A DNA stretch of 54,298 nucleotides from Farysia itapuensis (GCA_023212645.1 JALBYC010000044.1:1-54298); one strand, 5' to 3'. Shown: positions 19,401 to 28,038, numbered from the stretch's first letter. Notes: generated by a model from the sequence alone, not told the origin. Numbers and translations: made by a program.

Positions 19401-20201
19401 GCTGACGCTAGGCACCGTCTCTTGAGAGGCGAAGCGATGACGATCTAGAGGTGGACGTGTTCGGTCAGCGCTGCCAAAGCTGGAGCCACGAACCGAGCGT
19501 GGAGCGGTACTGATCTGTCCGCTGACGAGCGCCTGCGCTGCAGCCATACTGCGTCGGGTATTGATAATGGCATTGAGGGCAGCAAGCTCTTCTGGATCCA
19601 TGGGATCTTCGGCATCGGCGCCATTCTCTACCGATTTTCTGCTGCTGGAAACGGATTGTCGTTCATCGTCGTCGTCCGAGTCGTCGGCCCTGTTTGATTT
19701 CTTGGACGAGGACGACTTGCGACGCTTGCGTTCTGTGCTCTGCTGAGCGGGTATACTGGAGGAGCTGAGCGGGCTACGCGCAGACGTCTGGAAGCTGAGA
19801 TCGCTCAGGCCGAGGTAGAGAGCTTTCTTCGGGATTCCCCATACCTTTTCGTCGCTCTTGCTTTTTGGTTTGATGCTCTCGCGCTCCTTTTCTCGCTCTC
19901 TCTCGCGCTCGCGTTCCTTTTCCTTGGTCTTGCGTGATGGGACGGCTGGGATGTGTGTTACGACGGGTGCGAGAGGCGACTGTTGCGGATCGGTGGCATA
20001 GATGAGACCCTTGTAGGTGCGTTTGCGGGCATTGAGCAAGATCGAGGAGCGTGGATAGCCGTGTACGTCGACGAGCGAGGTAGCAATGGTGAGTGCGACC
20101 GAGGCCGAAGCTGGACCTAGCTCGATGCTGCTGGGACGGCTGTTGCGAGGCGATGGCACAGACGCAGGTTTTGGCAGGTTGGGAGGCAGGACCAGGCTCA
20201 T
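16479..20201 (-). CDS. 1240-residue, mostly disordered protein of unknown function
   Basis: Opens at ATG 20201 and runs without intron. Three ordered-looking blocks stand out: the N-terminus (about 30-75, with hydrophobic strands around VDVHGYPRSSILL and KGLIYATDP), a short motif near 375 (GKWYLMGMPPAVFTSQYY), and the extreme C-terminus (about 1190-1240, GPGIWDSKTG and PPGWDDEMMDYGWPRS). The rest is Ser/Arg/Glu-rich low complexity, including an alternating Arg-Glu helix at about 95-110 and RS-rich stretches near 470. Such anchored short motifs in a disordered chain suggest a regulator or scaffold that binds partners. No catalytic domain was found. Its stop is 138 bp upstream of the NOC3 start, so the two minus-strand genes are adjacent but separate. 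Confidence 0.6.
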   Translation of the reverse strand: MSLVLPPNLPKPASVPSPRNSRPSSIELGPASASVALTIATSLVDVHGYPRSSILLNARKRTYKGLIYATDPQQSPLAPVVTHIPAVPSRKTKEKEREREREREKERESIKPKSKSDEKVWGIPKKALYLGLSDLSFQTSARSPLSSSSIPAQQSTERKRRKSSSSKKSNRADDSDDDDERQSVSSSRKSVENGADAEDPMDPEELAALNAIINTRRSMAAAQALVSGQISTAPRSVRGSSFGSADRTRPPLDRHRFASQETVPSVSSFTQSSSTSSMNNSTGLAIPGNDVLGASSSAAESSLKSPTSEQNRIRFAPLPQPSAPVLTGRPPVLDSHGHPLPLGISEDDLNDSSLSDSDYDTDDEETKSMMKGKWYLMGMPPAVFTSQYYTGKSSRRTKLPRTGSVSSFGGDDDQDDGGSLHRKSTSSLTEAFSSDALRRLSASSDVDDDARGRASSSSIKSKRSKSQPRRRSRSRSGAVSSGDEDERARRRQLIRLARPGGTGMVTLPDGTKIRARRVNDNVDTEEPEFIEWGFAGLAKEASRRSLGGSNPASLATTPNDTDHKSLSAFMAAEQDEEDDGSGMAWVRRRRREREERARLEREAAAQEEEGSTPAQEDFDPAMAVMETPSEMGDPMATAMELAPAKATERKDSLQTTSPLLASAEQEASTQPAEIAMAPQTSDHGSTRRPSLIEGLYQPAPLSEAGPLSRSPNLDAAAPAMDASIISEVSVGDKNTPMSGSQLLTKVHQGAAGDTTPRHTAPGLALSANQAEIIRKRHEDEVAALGAEVLAQNRRNTQRRQASTSVALFTGATSTSADVSADLTSKGTKAAANNSGTTTPSAVVSTSRDSAFEKNPLARAVGSIMRKATADSDRTVRSGNEDGGKKLAEPALPLVAEPTSPPETSASPEAGRMVSSPKMRSQSPESTLSHKSSSLGEPTSPATNKSVSSLHASSSVPSTHSPMSKRMAMNASISTPVPSPWLPRRPDARGLAVVPLPQLGVRPERPREGRVWQFDVSDESDAAAEGGSDKEDEENSDLDAEELEEEELKTAMQKKRATTRAAGQEVVHASLESKATSRAASKMSSSYDQEPVRAPKLPSTASKRRSTVAGRYAGSAQPTAPKKAPPRLVRSSATSRRNGDDYDEDNDSDEKDLWPAASATSKTGTPRPRHILVNLPGGPGIWDSKTGGGRNAVAAINSVAAARAKAIKKRADKRTSFELPPGWDDEMMDYGWPRSLKGSLY
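19885..19925 (-). repeat. Arg-Glu-encoding CT-rich simple repeat
   Basis: A CT/CG-rich imperfect repeat inside the disordered-protein gene that reads, on the minus strand, as an alternating Arg-Glu run at about residues 95-110. It probably forms a single charged alpha helix and is likely to vary in length between strains. Confidence 0.6.
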
Positions 20202-20709
20202 GACCGACAGGGGACTGCTGACCTGCGGCGAGCCACTGAGGATGAGGATGCGCAGTAAATGGCGAACAACAAGGTAATTAGGGAATCAAAGATGGTGGTG
20301 GTGGAGTGCCCGAATAGGCGGACAGGTGGAAAAGCTATCACGCAGCACATGCACACGCGCAGTGGCACTTTTTGCTTGGCACGCACGTCTCTCGTACATT
20401 TTGGATTGTGATTCTAGAATCCGCTCCGACGAAATCACAATCAGCAGACCCTGCCATGAGCCATCTCAACTCAGCCATGGTGCACAATCCACGGCATCGG
20501 CACATCCGATCAACGGCTTCTTGGCCATGCAGCTGAAACTAGCTTTTGCGAAATCACATCGATAGCCAAACTGTGATGGTAACGTGGACGCGAGCTTGCT
20601 GATCTGCGCTAATCACGAATACGCTAATTGCGCTAATCGTGAATGCGCTAATAGCTAATTGCGGGGAGATAAGTGGAGGTCTAACACTTGAAGGGCATTT
20701 CTTCACAGC
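20202..20709. other. Divergent intergenic region with smut-type AATCACGAAT repeats
   Basis: A 508-bp spacer between the disordered-protein gene (-) and the amidase gene (+). Its right part holds clustered GCGCTAAT words (20607-20664). Upstream are AAATCACA words near 20435 and 20550. No open frame with a recognisable domain and no RNA gene was found. It must contain the promoters of both divergent genes. Confidence 0.55.
20607..20664. repeat. Clustered GCTAATC(A/G)(C/T)GAAT-type repeats
   Basis: Five imperfect copies of a CGCTAAT core occur within 58 bp; two continue as CACGAAT and CGTGAAT, which are near reverse complements around the variable bases. They lie 46-103 bp upstream of the amidase ATG. 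From memory, similar AATCACGAAT arrays are frequent in promoters of Ustilaginales; that statement was not checked. Confidence 0.6.
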
Positions 20710-22710
20710 ATGCACAGAGCACTTCGCACTCTGTTCTGTACAACGATCATGAGCCAGCATCAGCCAGACTATTCGCGATGCACGACATGGCAGGAGATTG
20801 TGCAGGAGCATGCAAGATCCCTTTACATCCCAGCCGAATTGCAATGTGACGATCCAGCTCTGACACACTGGCGCGAACAGGCCAACAAATCCATGGACCC
20901 ACCGTCCGAGAGCGAGCCAGGGCCTAAGCTTGCCACGTTGCTCGAGTCGCTGCCGTCCTGTATGAGCATTCTGAACTCTGCAGTGCATGCCAAGGTCAAA
21001 GGTAAAGACGCTACCGAGGTTGTGTCCTTGCTCAAATCGGGTCAGCTTTCTGTCGTCGAGACGACCAAGGCGTTTCTAGCAAAGACGGCGCTGGTGCATC
21101 AGGCCACCGGTTGTCTATCCCACTTCTTCTACCACGAAGCATTGGAGCGTGCTGTAGAGCTGGACGCAAAGCGAGCCAAGCATGCCACGATGGGTACGCT
21201 TGACCAGCTTGGCCCCATGTTTGGACTGCCGATCAGTATCAAAGGGCATCTCACGTATGCGAGGAAGGGAAGTCAGCGCGGATTCGTGTTTGACGTGCTG
21301 CCAGATCCGGCCTCGCATCCGCTTGTACAGCGCAACTTGACGCCGGAGCAGATTCAGCTGCTCACACAGACGCAGGGCGGATACATCAATCATGCCATGG
21401 AGCACGCGCATCTTGTACAGTTGCTGCTAGCGGCCGACGTTGTCATTCTGGGCAAGACGACCATGCCACAGGGCATTATGCATTTGGACGACAGAAGCAA
21501 TCTATACGGTCAAACGCTCAATCCTTGGAACCTGGCTCTGAGTCCGGGTGGATCAAGCGGGGGCGAGAGCGCCTTGGTGGCTGCAGGTGGGACGTTGATG
21601 GGCGTAGGTTCTGACATTGGCGGATCAATACGTCAGCCATCGGGCGTGTGCAATCTGTACGGTCTGCGACCAACAACGCAACGACTACCCTACGCTGGTG
21701 TACGGTCGACCATGCCCGGGAATGAAGGCGTTACATCCTCCCTCGGGCCCATGACACTTTCGCTGCGCGATGTCGAGTTGTTTATGTCGAGCGTTGTCAA
21801 CGACAAGACTCGGCCATGGGAACGCGAGCACTCGGTTCTACCCCTGCCTTGGCGCAAGAGCGTTTCCAACCCGCGCACAAAGCCTCTGATTGTCGGAGTC
21901 ATGTTGCACGATGGCGTAGTGCGGCCCACTGCACCCATTCGCAGAGCAATGACACACTGGATCGCCAAGCTGCAACAGTATCCCGAACAGGTCGAGCTAC
22001 GATTCTGGGACCCGAGCGATTTGCATAGCCGTGCATGGGATTTGATCCGCTCACTCTACTTCATGGACTCTGGCAAGCTGTTTCACCTGCTGGCACGAGC
22101 TACGGGGGAGCCGCTGCTTGCACTGACCCAATTCATCCTCGGTGAACCATACGTACGTAATGCACAGCACGATCTTGACTCTGGTCACAAAGGAGAGGCC
22201 AAGTTGGAGGAAATGTCGACAAGCGAGGTGTGGGCGCAGGTACGTCTGCGGGAAGATTTGCGGAAGCAGTTTCTGGCCCACTGGAACGCGTCCGGGATTG
22301 ACTGTCTGCTGTGCCCGGTGATGGGCAGTGTTGCACCGCGACCGGGCAAGATCCGATACTGGGGATACACGAGCGTGTTTAACCTGGTCGACTATCCGGG
22401 GGTGGTGATGCCATCGGGAATGTTTTGCGACAGTGCGCTAGACGAGCGAGCCGAACGCTTCCCGCAACCAGGCGAGGCGGAGTTGGACTTGTCGCGTGCG
22501 CCGCTTGCCGAAGCCCGAGCGGCCAACGACGACAAGAACACGCTGAGCGAATTCGACCAGGAAAACGCACGAGAATACCAAGAGCATGCGCGTGTCTTTG
22601 ACGGAGCACCCATCGGTCTCCAGCTCATCGGTCGACGATACCAGGATGAAGAACTGGTCCAGTATGCACACTTGCTCGAGCGTCTTGTGCGTGGACCCCA
22701 ACCAGCGTAA
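20710..22710 (+). CDS. Amidase-signature family hydrolase (acetamidase/general amidase type)
   Basis: 666 residues. The amidase-signature catalytic triad is visible: Lys178 in GLPISIKGH, cis-Ser282 in the SPGGSSGGES loop, and nucleophile Ser306 in GSDIGGSIR. The 24-residue Ser-Ser spacing matches the family. An extra segment of about 30 residues lies between the Lys and Ser motifs compared with fatty-acid amide hydrolase. Fungal members hydrolyse acetamide and other aliphatic or aromatic amides to acid and ammonia. Substrate cannot be fixed from sequence. The first ATG at 20710 is used; Met14 (20749) is an alternative that removes a short hydrophobic N-terminus. It is the first of four + strand metabolic genes and sits below the GCTAATC repeat cluster. 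Confidence 0.88.
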   Translation: MHRALRTLFCTTIMSQHQPDYSRCTTWQEIVQEHARSLYIPAELQCDDPALTHWREQANKSMDPPSESEPGPKLATLLESLPSCMSILNSAVHAKVKGKDATEVVSLLKSGQLSVVETTKAFLAKTALVHQATGCLSHFFYHEALERAVELDAKRAKHATMGTLDQLGPMFGLPISIKGHLTYARKGSQRGFVFDVLPDPASHPLVQRNLTPEQIQLLTQTQGGYINHAMEHAHLVQLLLAADVVILGKTTMPQGIMHLDDRSNLYGQTLNPWNLALSPGGSSGGESALVAAGGTLMGVGSDIGGSIRQPSGVCNLYGLRPTTQRLPYAGVRSTMPGNEGVTSSLGPMTLSLRDVELFMSSVVNDKTRPWEREHSVLPLPWRKSVSNPRTKPLIVGVMLHDGVVRPTAPIRRAMTHWIAKLQQYPEQVELRFWDPSDLHSRAWDLIRSLYFMDSGKLFHLLARATGEPLLALTQFILGEPYVRNAQHDLDSGHKGEAKLEEMSTSEVWAQVRLREDLRKQFLAHWNASGIDCLLCPVMGSVAPRPGKIRYWGYTSVFNLVDYPGVVMPSGMFCDSALDERAERFPQPGEAELDLSRAPLAEARAANDDKNTLSEFDQENAREYQEHARVFDGAPIGLQLIGRRYQDEELVQYAHLLERLVRGPQPA

Positions 22711-23047
22711 AATGCGGGGGAGGCGGCAATATGCACCAACCGGAAAAGTCCAGGATCGGCGAAAAAATTTATTTTAAAGCGCGAAGAAATCTAGATTTCC
22801 GAACACCGACGTCACCCCCGCCTCCAACAAAGCTGCCAAGAATGCTACCATCAACCTCGCTTGGACAACTCGTTAGCGAAGCGCCATGGCCGGGTATCTC
22901 TTCTCCAGCCCCGTGCGGGCCCCCACACTTCTAGAAGTACCCTGTCTGCTTTCTGCATAAATAGCATGCCTCTTGCCGGGCGGCCTTCTCCTCTCTCTCA
23001 AGCTACACTTGTCACACAACACCTTGGAAGACGCAAGACAACCAACA
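22711..23047. other. Amidase-GH43 intergenic region
   Basis: A 337-bp spacer holding the amidase 3' end and the GH43 promoter. An AT-rich patch (AAAAAATTTATTTTAAAG) lies at about 22763-22780, and a TATA-like GCATAAATAG lies about 90 bp before the GH43 start. No gene was found in it. Confidence 0.5.
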
Positions 23048-24103
23048 ATGTGGACTGGAATGAAGACATGGCTTGCGACAGCTTGCGTGGGTGCACTGGC
23101 GCTGTGCGCTAGCTCGAGCCCTGTGCCACGAACGCAATTGGCCAAGCGGGCGGACCCTTACGTCGGATACGGGTTCTTCTACTTTATCGGCAACAACCCG
23201 GGCGAAGAGCGGATCTTTGCCGCTGTCAGTCAGGGAAACAGTCCGACGGCGTGGGATTTGGTGAATGGGGGTGATCCGATTCTGACGTCGACCGTGGGTA
23301 CGCAGGGTGTGCGTGATCCGAGTGTCACACTGTCGCAGGATGGATCGACATACTACCTGCTTGCGACTGATCTCAACATTGGATCGGGCACGTCGTTCGG
23401 AGACGCATCGACGCACGGCTCTCGCAGTATCGTTGTGTGGGAGTCGAACGATCTCATCACCTGGTCTGGTCCGCGTCTACCCCAGTTGATGGACTCAACA
23501 GCCGGTGACGTATGGGCTCCCGAGGTACTGTACAACTCGCGCACGGGCGAGTACGACGTCTTTTACTCGAGCCAGCTGTTTAGCACTTCCGACCCGGACC
23601 ACACCGCCTCGTCCTACCACCGAATCATGCGCAGCACCACGACCGATTTCGTCAACTTTAGCAACGGCGAAGTGTACATTGACCGAGGAGGAGACTCGAT
23701 TCTCGACCTGACCTTCCTGCGCGGTAACGATGGGCAACTGTACCGCTTCATCAAGAACGAGAACCCGACGTCGGACCCATACCCGCTGACCGTGTACCAG
23801 GAGGTGTCCTCGGACGGCACCGCTGACGGCAGCTGGACGAAAGTCACGGAGAACATTGGCGCCGGCTCGATCGGGTCCAATGAAGGTCCGACGTCGTTCT
23901 TGGACAACACCGATCCATCTACCGCCTGGCTGTGGGTGGACGAGTACAACAACCGTGGCTACGTCGGTCTGAGCTCCTCGGACCCAGCTCAGGGCGGATG
24001 GACGTACCAGTCTTCAGCTGCCTCCCCCTCCAACCACGCCCGCCACGGCACCATCCTCCCCCTCACTCAAACTCACTATGACAATCTCCGATCGCAAGTC
24101 TAG
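23048..24103 (+). CDS. Secreted glycoside hydrolase family 43-like protein
   Basis: 351 residues from ATG 23048; a Met four codons later (23060) is equally possible. A signal peptide covers about residues 5-22 (WLATACVGALALCASSS). A Lys-Arg pair at 33-34 follows, typical of Kex2 processing, so the mature enzyme would start near ADPYVGYG. GH43-type five-bladed propeller features are visible: VRDPSVTL with a following YYLLATD strand, IVVWESNDLITWSGP, and WAPEVLYN. The general acid and base were not assigned with certainty. Family members cleave arabinan, arabinoxylan or xylo-oligosaccharides, which fits a plant-associated fungus. A TATA-like GCATAAATAG lies about 90 bp upstream. Confidence 0.8.
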   Translation: MWTGMKTWLATACVGALALCASSSPVPRTQLAKRADPYVGYGFFYFIGNNPGEERIFAAVSQGNSPTAWDLVNGGDPILTSTVGTQGVRDPSVTLSQDGSTYYLLATDLNIGSGTSFGDASTHGSRSIVVWESNDLITWSGPRLPQLMDSTAGDVWAPEVLYNSRTGEYDVFYSSQLFSTSDPDHTASSYHRIMRSTTTDFVNFSNGEVYIDRGGDSILDLTFLRGNDGQLYRFIKNENPTSDPYPLTVYQEVSSDGTADGSWTKVTENIGAGSIGSNEGPTSFLDNTDPSTAWLWVDEYNNRGYVGLSSSDPAQGGWTYQSSAASPSNHARHGTILPLTQTHYDNLRSQV

Positions 24104-24323
24104 ACAGCACTTTTACAATTCACCTTTTTTCTCTCTAAGGCTTATCTAACGTTCTAACGCCCATGTGTGCGTGTGTGTGTGATCGCGCGTATGCGGCAAT
24201 TGCGGGGGTGAGAAAAAGTCGGAGGTGGTAACCTGTCACGTCCCCCCTCCGCTTGGTATCCACCCTAAAATGAAATAACCGCTTTCCACCATTTTGCCAT
24301 ATTGTCGTCGTCACAAGCACAGC

Positions 24324-26159
24324 ATGATGGGAGGTAAGACCGAGTACGACGCGATTATCGTTGGAGCTGGACCGTCTGGGATAGCAGCAGCTGCACGGTT
24401 GGAGCTGGATATGGGATTGACCAACGTGTTGGTGGTGGAGAGGGGTGGCGAGGTGGGGGGGACGTGGTATTGGAATAACTACGCCGGGGCAGCTTGCGAT
24501 GTGCCTCCGAGACTGTACAGCTACAGTTGGCATCAGAAGAAGCAGTGGAGCAAGTTTATGGCTGGACAGGCCGAGATGCAGGCCTACCTGGGCGAAGTTG
24601 CGCACCGCTTTGGACTGGCGGACAAGACCAAGTTTCGAACCGAGGTGTATGCTGCCCACTGGGACGAGACTAACGCGCACTGGCACGTCAAGTACCGCGA
24701 CGTCCACCACAGCGACCAACAGCAACAGCAACAGCAACAGCAACACCATGGGAGTGCGACTGCTCGAGTTCTGGTCAACTGCTCGGGTGCGCTCAGCGTC
24801 CCGCGCGAGTGCGATGTTGATGGATGGCAGGATTTTGCAGGACCGCTATTCCACTCAGCCCGGTGGGACGCCAGTGTCGACCTACGCGGTAAGAACGTCG
24901 TCGTACTAGGCAATGGTTGTTCGGCCACGCAGATTGTACCGAGTATTGCACCACGCGTCAAGAGTGTGGTGCAGATTGTGCGGGCGAAGCACTGGTACGC
25001 GCCTACGCCTGAAGACCCCTCCCGTGCGCCGGCAGTCAAATGGCTGGAACTCAACCTCCCCGGCTTCACCCTGCTAGAACGCGCCATCTTCGCCGTCCTC
25101 ATCGATGTACACTTTATCCAGGCCTGGAACAAGGAGGGCAAATCAGCCCGACAGCGATTTGCCGATACATCGATCAAGTATATCAAGACAGTGGCGCCGG
25201 AACGATACCATCACCTGCTCATCCCAAGCCAGCAAGAATTACAGGTCGCCTGCAAGCGCCGCATCTTCGACGACGCCTACCTGCCCTCGCTCAACCGGGA
25301 GAATGTGGAGCTGACCAACGATCCAGCCGTGCGGATCGGCAGGGAGAGTGTAACGCTCAAGTCGGGAAGAGTGCTCCCCGCCGACGTGATTATCCTCGCG
25401 TCGGGCTTCAAGACGGCCGATACCAACGTGCAGATGAACGTCACCGGCCGAAACGGCGTGGAACTCAACCAGCTCTGGGCCAAACAGGGCGCACCCCAAG
25501 CCTACCGCTCCACGATGGTGCACAACTTCCCCAATTTTTTCCTCATCTGGGGGCCTAATGCGGTAACGGGCCATTACAGTGCGATTTTCACCATCGAGGC
25601 AAGCACGCGCTTCATGTCGACTGTTTTGCGTCCGATCTTCAACGAAGTTGGCGGCGGCGGCGGAGCAGGTCGGCGGTCGGAGGGCAAGGCGGTGGAAGTG
25701 ACGGCCGATGCACAGGAAAAGGAGGGGGCGATGATTGAACACCAGATGCGCGGGCTGATCTACTCGTCCGGCTGCAAAGGGTGGTACACCAACGACGCGG
25801 GACGGGTGAGCACGCTCTACCCTGGCTTTCAGCTGACATTTGCCTGGCGTAGCGACCACCCGATTGTCTCGGATCTGCACTACACCGGTCTGCACAGCCA
25901 GAGGCCCTCTGCCTCCTGGCCGTACACCAAGCAGCTGGCCTCGGCGCTACGCATTGGCGACGTGCCCGAGTACCGCTCTAGCAAACTCGCCGCACGCTCC
26001 ACTCTGCACAGAGCGCTGGTCAACCCGATCTACGCCGGTGTCGGCTATGTCGCCACCCAGATGCTCCTCTTCTGGGTCTACGTCCTGGACGTTAGCTTCT
26101 TCTACACCCGCACCGAACGTGACTACGAGCGTCTCAAACAGCGCGCACTGACCTGTTAG
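24324..26159 (+). CDS. Baeyer-Villiger-type flavin monooxygenase
   Basis: 611 residues from ATG 24324; the frame opens upstream at 24294 only with TTG. The FAD-binding Rossmann motif GAGPSG is at residues 14-19. The class-B fingerprint FxGxxxHxxxWD is present (FAGPLFHSARWD), followed by the NADPH-binding GNGCSATQ. Later comes FPNFFLIWGPNAVTGH, also typical. Such enzymes insert oxygen into ketones or oxidise heteroatoms using NADPH and O2. The C-terminus has a hydrophobic stretch (about 570-590) that may anchor it to a membrane. A run of nine Gln after the first third is encoded by CAA/CAG alternation. The substrate is unknown. Neighbours are the GH43 gene upstream and MET2 downstream. Confidence 0.88.
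   Translation: MMGGKTEYDAIIVGAGPSGIAAAARLELDMGLTNVLVVERGGEVGGTWYWNNYAGAACDVPPRLYSYSWHQKKQWSKFMAGQAEMQAYLGEVAHRFGLADKTKFRTEVYAAHWDETNAHWHVKYRDVHHSDQQQQQQQQQHHGSATARVLVNCSGALSVPRECDVDGWQDFAGPLFHSARWDASVDLRGKNVVVLGNGCSATQIVPSIAPRVKSVVQIVRAKHWYAPTPEDPSRAPAVKWLELNLPGFTLLERAIFAVLIDVHFIQAWNKEGKSARQRFADTSIKYIKTVAPERYHHLLIPSQQELQVACKRRIFDDAYLPSLNRENVELTNDPAVRIGRESVTLKSGRVLPADVIILASGFKTADTNVQMNVTGRNGVELNQLWAKQGAPQAYRSTMVHNFPNFFLIWGPNAVTGHYSAIFTIEASTRFMSTVLRPIFNEVGGGGGAGRRSEGKAVEVTADAQEKEGAMIEHQMRGLIYSSGCKGWYTNDAGRVSTLYPGFQLTFAWRSDHPIVSDLHYTGLHSQRPSASWPYTKQLASALRIGDVPEYRSSKLAARSTLHRALVNPIYAGVGYVATQMLLFWVYVLDVSFFYTRTERDYERLKQRALTC
24717..24743 (+). repeat. CAA/CAG repeat encoding nine glutamines
   Basis: Alternating CAA and CAG codons inside the flavin monooxygenase gene, between the first FAD region and the FxGxxxHxxxW motif, probably in a surface loop. 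Likely length-variable between strains. Confidence 0.85.
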
Positions 26160-26253
26160 ACTTCCGTATGACTCGATTTCCTTTTATTAATTTATTTTTT
26201 GTATATTTTATTTTCCGTCGATTTTTTCTTCTTGCTCTTGGACACGACGAACG

Positions 26254-27963
26254 ATGGCGGCTGAGATGGACCATCTGATGGCCGCTCCTCGGGAGATGAG
26301 CGGACCGACATCACCGCAGTCGAGCATGTTGGGGAAGAAGCAGCGGTATCTGCTGTTTCCGAGCTTTACGCTCGAGTCCGGGGTGGAGTTGGTCAATGTG
26401 CCGGTCGCGTTTCAGACGTGGGGGCAGTTGGCGGCCGATTCGCGGGACAATGCGTTGGTGGTGTGCCATGCGTTGACTGGGTCGGCGGATGTCGAGGACT
26501 GGTGGGGGCCGTTGCTCGGTGTGGATCGACTGTTTGATCCGAGCCGGTACTTTGTTGTGTGCTGCAATGTGTTGGGCAGTCCGTATGGGTCTGCGTCATC
26601 GTGCACTGTGAAGCATGGCGAGGTGGGCGAGGGGAGTGCGCCTGCGTGGAAGGGCGAGGGGTGGTGGGGGCCCGAATTCCCCGCGACAACGGTGCGCGAC
26701 GATGTGCGGATCCAGAAGCAGGTGCTCGAGTTCCTGGGCGTCGAGAGCGTTGCTGCCGTCGTCGGTGGGTCAATGGGCGGGATGGCGGTGCTGGAATGGC
26801 CTCTCGTCTTCCCCACCCGCTGGCCAGGTCGAGTGGACAGCACGCAGCAGCAGCAGCAGCGCTACATCCACGCCATCGTCCCCATCGCCACATCTGCCCG
26901 TCACTCGGCCTGGTGCATCTCCTGGGCAGAAGCACAACGCCAGTCCATCTACTCGGACCCGCTCTTTCAGCACGGATACTACCCGCCGCACCAACCACCG
27001 CGCAACGGTCTTTCCGCAGCGAGGATGGCCGCCCTGCTCACCTACCGCTCGCGCGATAGCTTCGAATCCCGCTTCGGTCGCCGTATCGGTAAGGGCCTCA
27101 AACAGGGCGTTGCCGCTTTGCCAGATGCAGCGCAGACAGAGCAGAGTCACTCGCTCGATCGACAACGAAGACAGTCGCTCGCACAACACGCTGCCGACGC
27201 ACACAACGAGGGGAACCTCTCCCCCCGTGTCCACCCAACCGACATCATCATTCCCACACCATCGCTCAAACCCACGGCCACGACACCTCCGATGACTCCA
27301 CTGGCAGAGCCACCGGCAGCAGCATCGCCGCGCGGACTTGTCGAGCCATTCTCTCCGTCGTCAGCTCCACAGGTGTTTTCCGCACAGAGCTACCTCCGTT
27401 ACCAGGGAGACAAGTTCGTCAACCGCTTCGATGCGAATTGCTACATCCACCTTACGCGCAAGATGGACTCGCACGATGTCGCACGTCGTCGATGGGGATG
27501 GTCCTACCCCACCCGCACACAAGGCACACCACCAACCTCCACCGACGAAGAAGATCAAGCCCTCACCAACGTCCTCGATTTCCTCAGCACCCCCTCCCCC
27601 TCCCCCTCCTCCGCGGCACTACCACAACCACCTGCCGTACTGATCGTCAGTATAGAGTCAGACGGTCTCTTCGCTCCCCCAGAGCAGCAACTCCTCCACA
27701 CCTTGATTCGTGGCTCCCACTTTGTCTCGGTCAAATCCACCGACGGTCACGACGGGTTCTTGCTCGAGTTCCAGCAGATTAACACCCACGTTGGTGACTT
27801 TCTCCGCCAACAGCTTGCATTCATCTACGCCAGACCGGCAGTCCTCCCACCACCAGCGCCCACTCCGGCTCAACAGCTCACAGAGTCAAACGGCACTACG
27901 GCGAATGCCGTCGTCGTTAAGGAAAGCGTCTTTGGCGAAGTAGAAGACGTCACACGCTGGTAG
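26254..27963 (+). CDS. MET2: Homoserine O-acetyltransferase
   Basis: 569 residues. An alpha/beta-hydrolase-fold acyltransferase that transfers acetyl from acetyl-CoA to L-homoserine, feeding sulfide incorporation for methionine. Family motifs: LVVCHALTGSADVEDWWGPL near 69-87, the nucleophile elbow GGSMGGM with Ser173, a catalytic Asp in IESDGLF, and His in DGHDGFLLE near the C-terminus. An insertion of roughly 90 low-complexity residues separates SFESRFGRR from FSAQSYLRYQGDKFVNRFDAN. This makes the protein longer than yeast Met2 (486). The upstream spacer is only 94 bp, very T-rich, and contains no CACGTG core. The gene is convergent with SMC5, stops 75 bp apart. Confidence 0.93.
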   Translation: MAAEMDHLMAAPREMSGPTSPQSSMLGKKQRYLLFPSFTLESGVELVNVPVAFQTWGQLAADSRDNALVVCHALTGSADVEDWWGPLLGVDRLFDPSRYFVVCCNVLGSPYGSASSCTVKHGEVGEGSAPAWKGEGWWGPEFPATTVRDDVRIQKQVLEFLGVESVAAVVGGSMGGMAVLEWPLVFPTRWPGRVDSTQQQQQRYIHAIVPIATSARHSAWCISWAEAQRQSIYSDPLFQHGYYPPHQPPRNGLSAARMAALLTYRSRDSFESRFGRRIGKGLKQGVAALPDAAQTEQSHSLDRQRRQSLAQHAADAHNEGNLSPRVHPTDIIIPTPSLKPTATTPPMTPLAEPPAAASPRGLVEPFSPSSAPQVFSAQSYLRYQGDKFVNRFDANCYIHLTRKMDSHDVARRRWGWSYPTRTQGTPPTSTDEEDQALTNVLDFLSTPSPSPSSAALPQPPAVLIVSIESDGLFAPPEQQLLHTLIRGSHFVSVKSTDGHDGFLLEFQQINTHVGDFLRQQLAFIYARPAVLPPPAPTPAQQLTESNGTTANAVVVKESVFGEVEDVTRW

Positions 27964-28038
27964 CCCCCACACCCGCGGTATATCATCAAACGCGAAAACC
28001 GTATTCGCATTCTGGCTAGTTGTGGGAATGTGCGCGCA

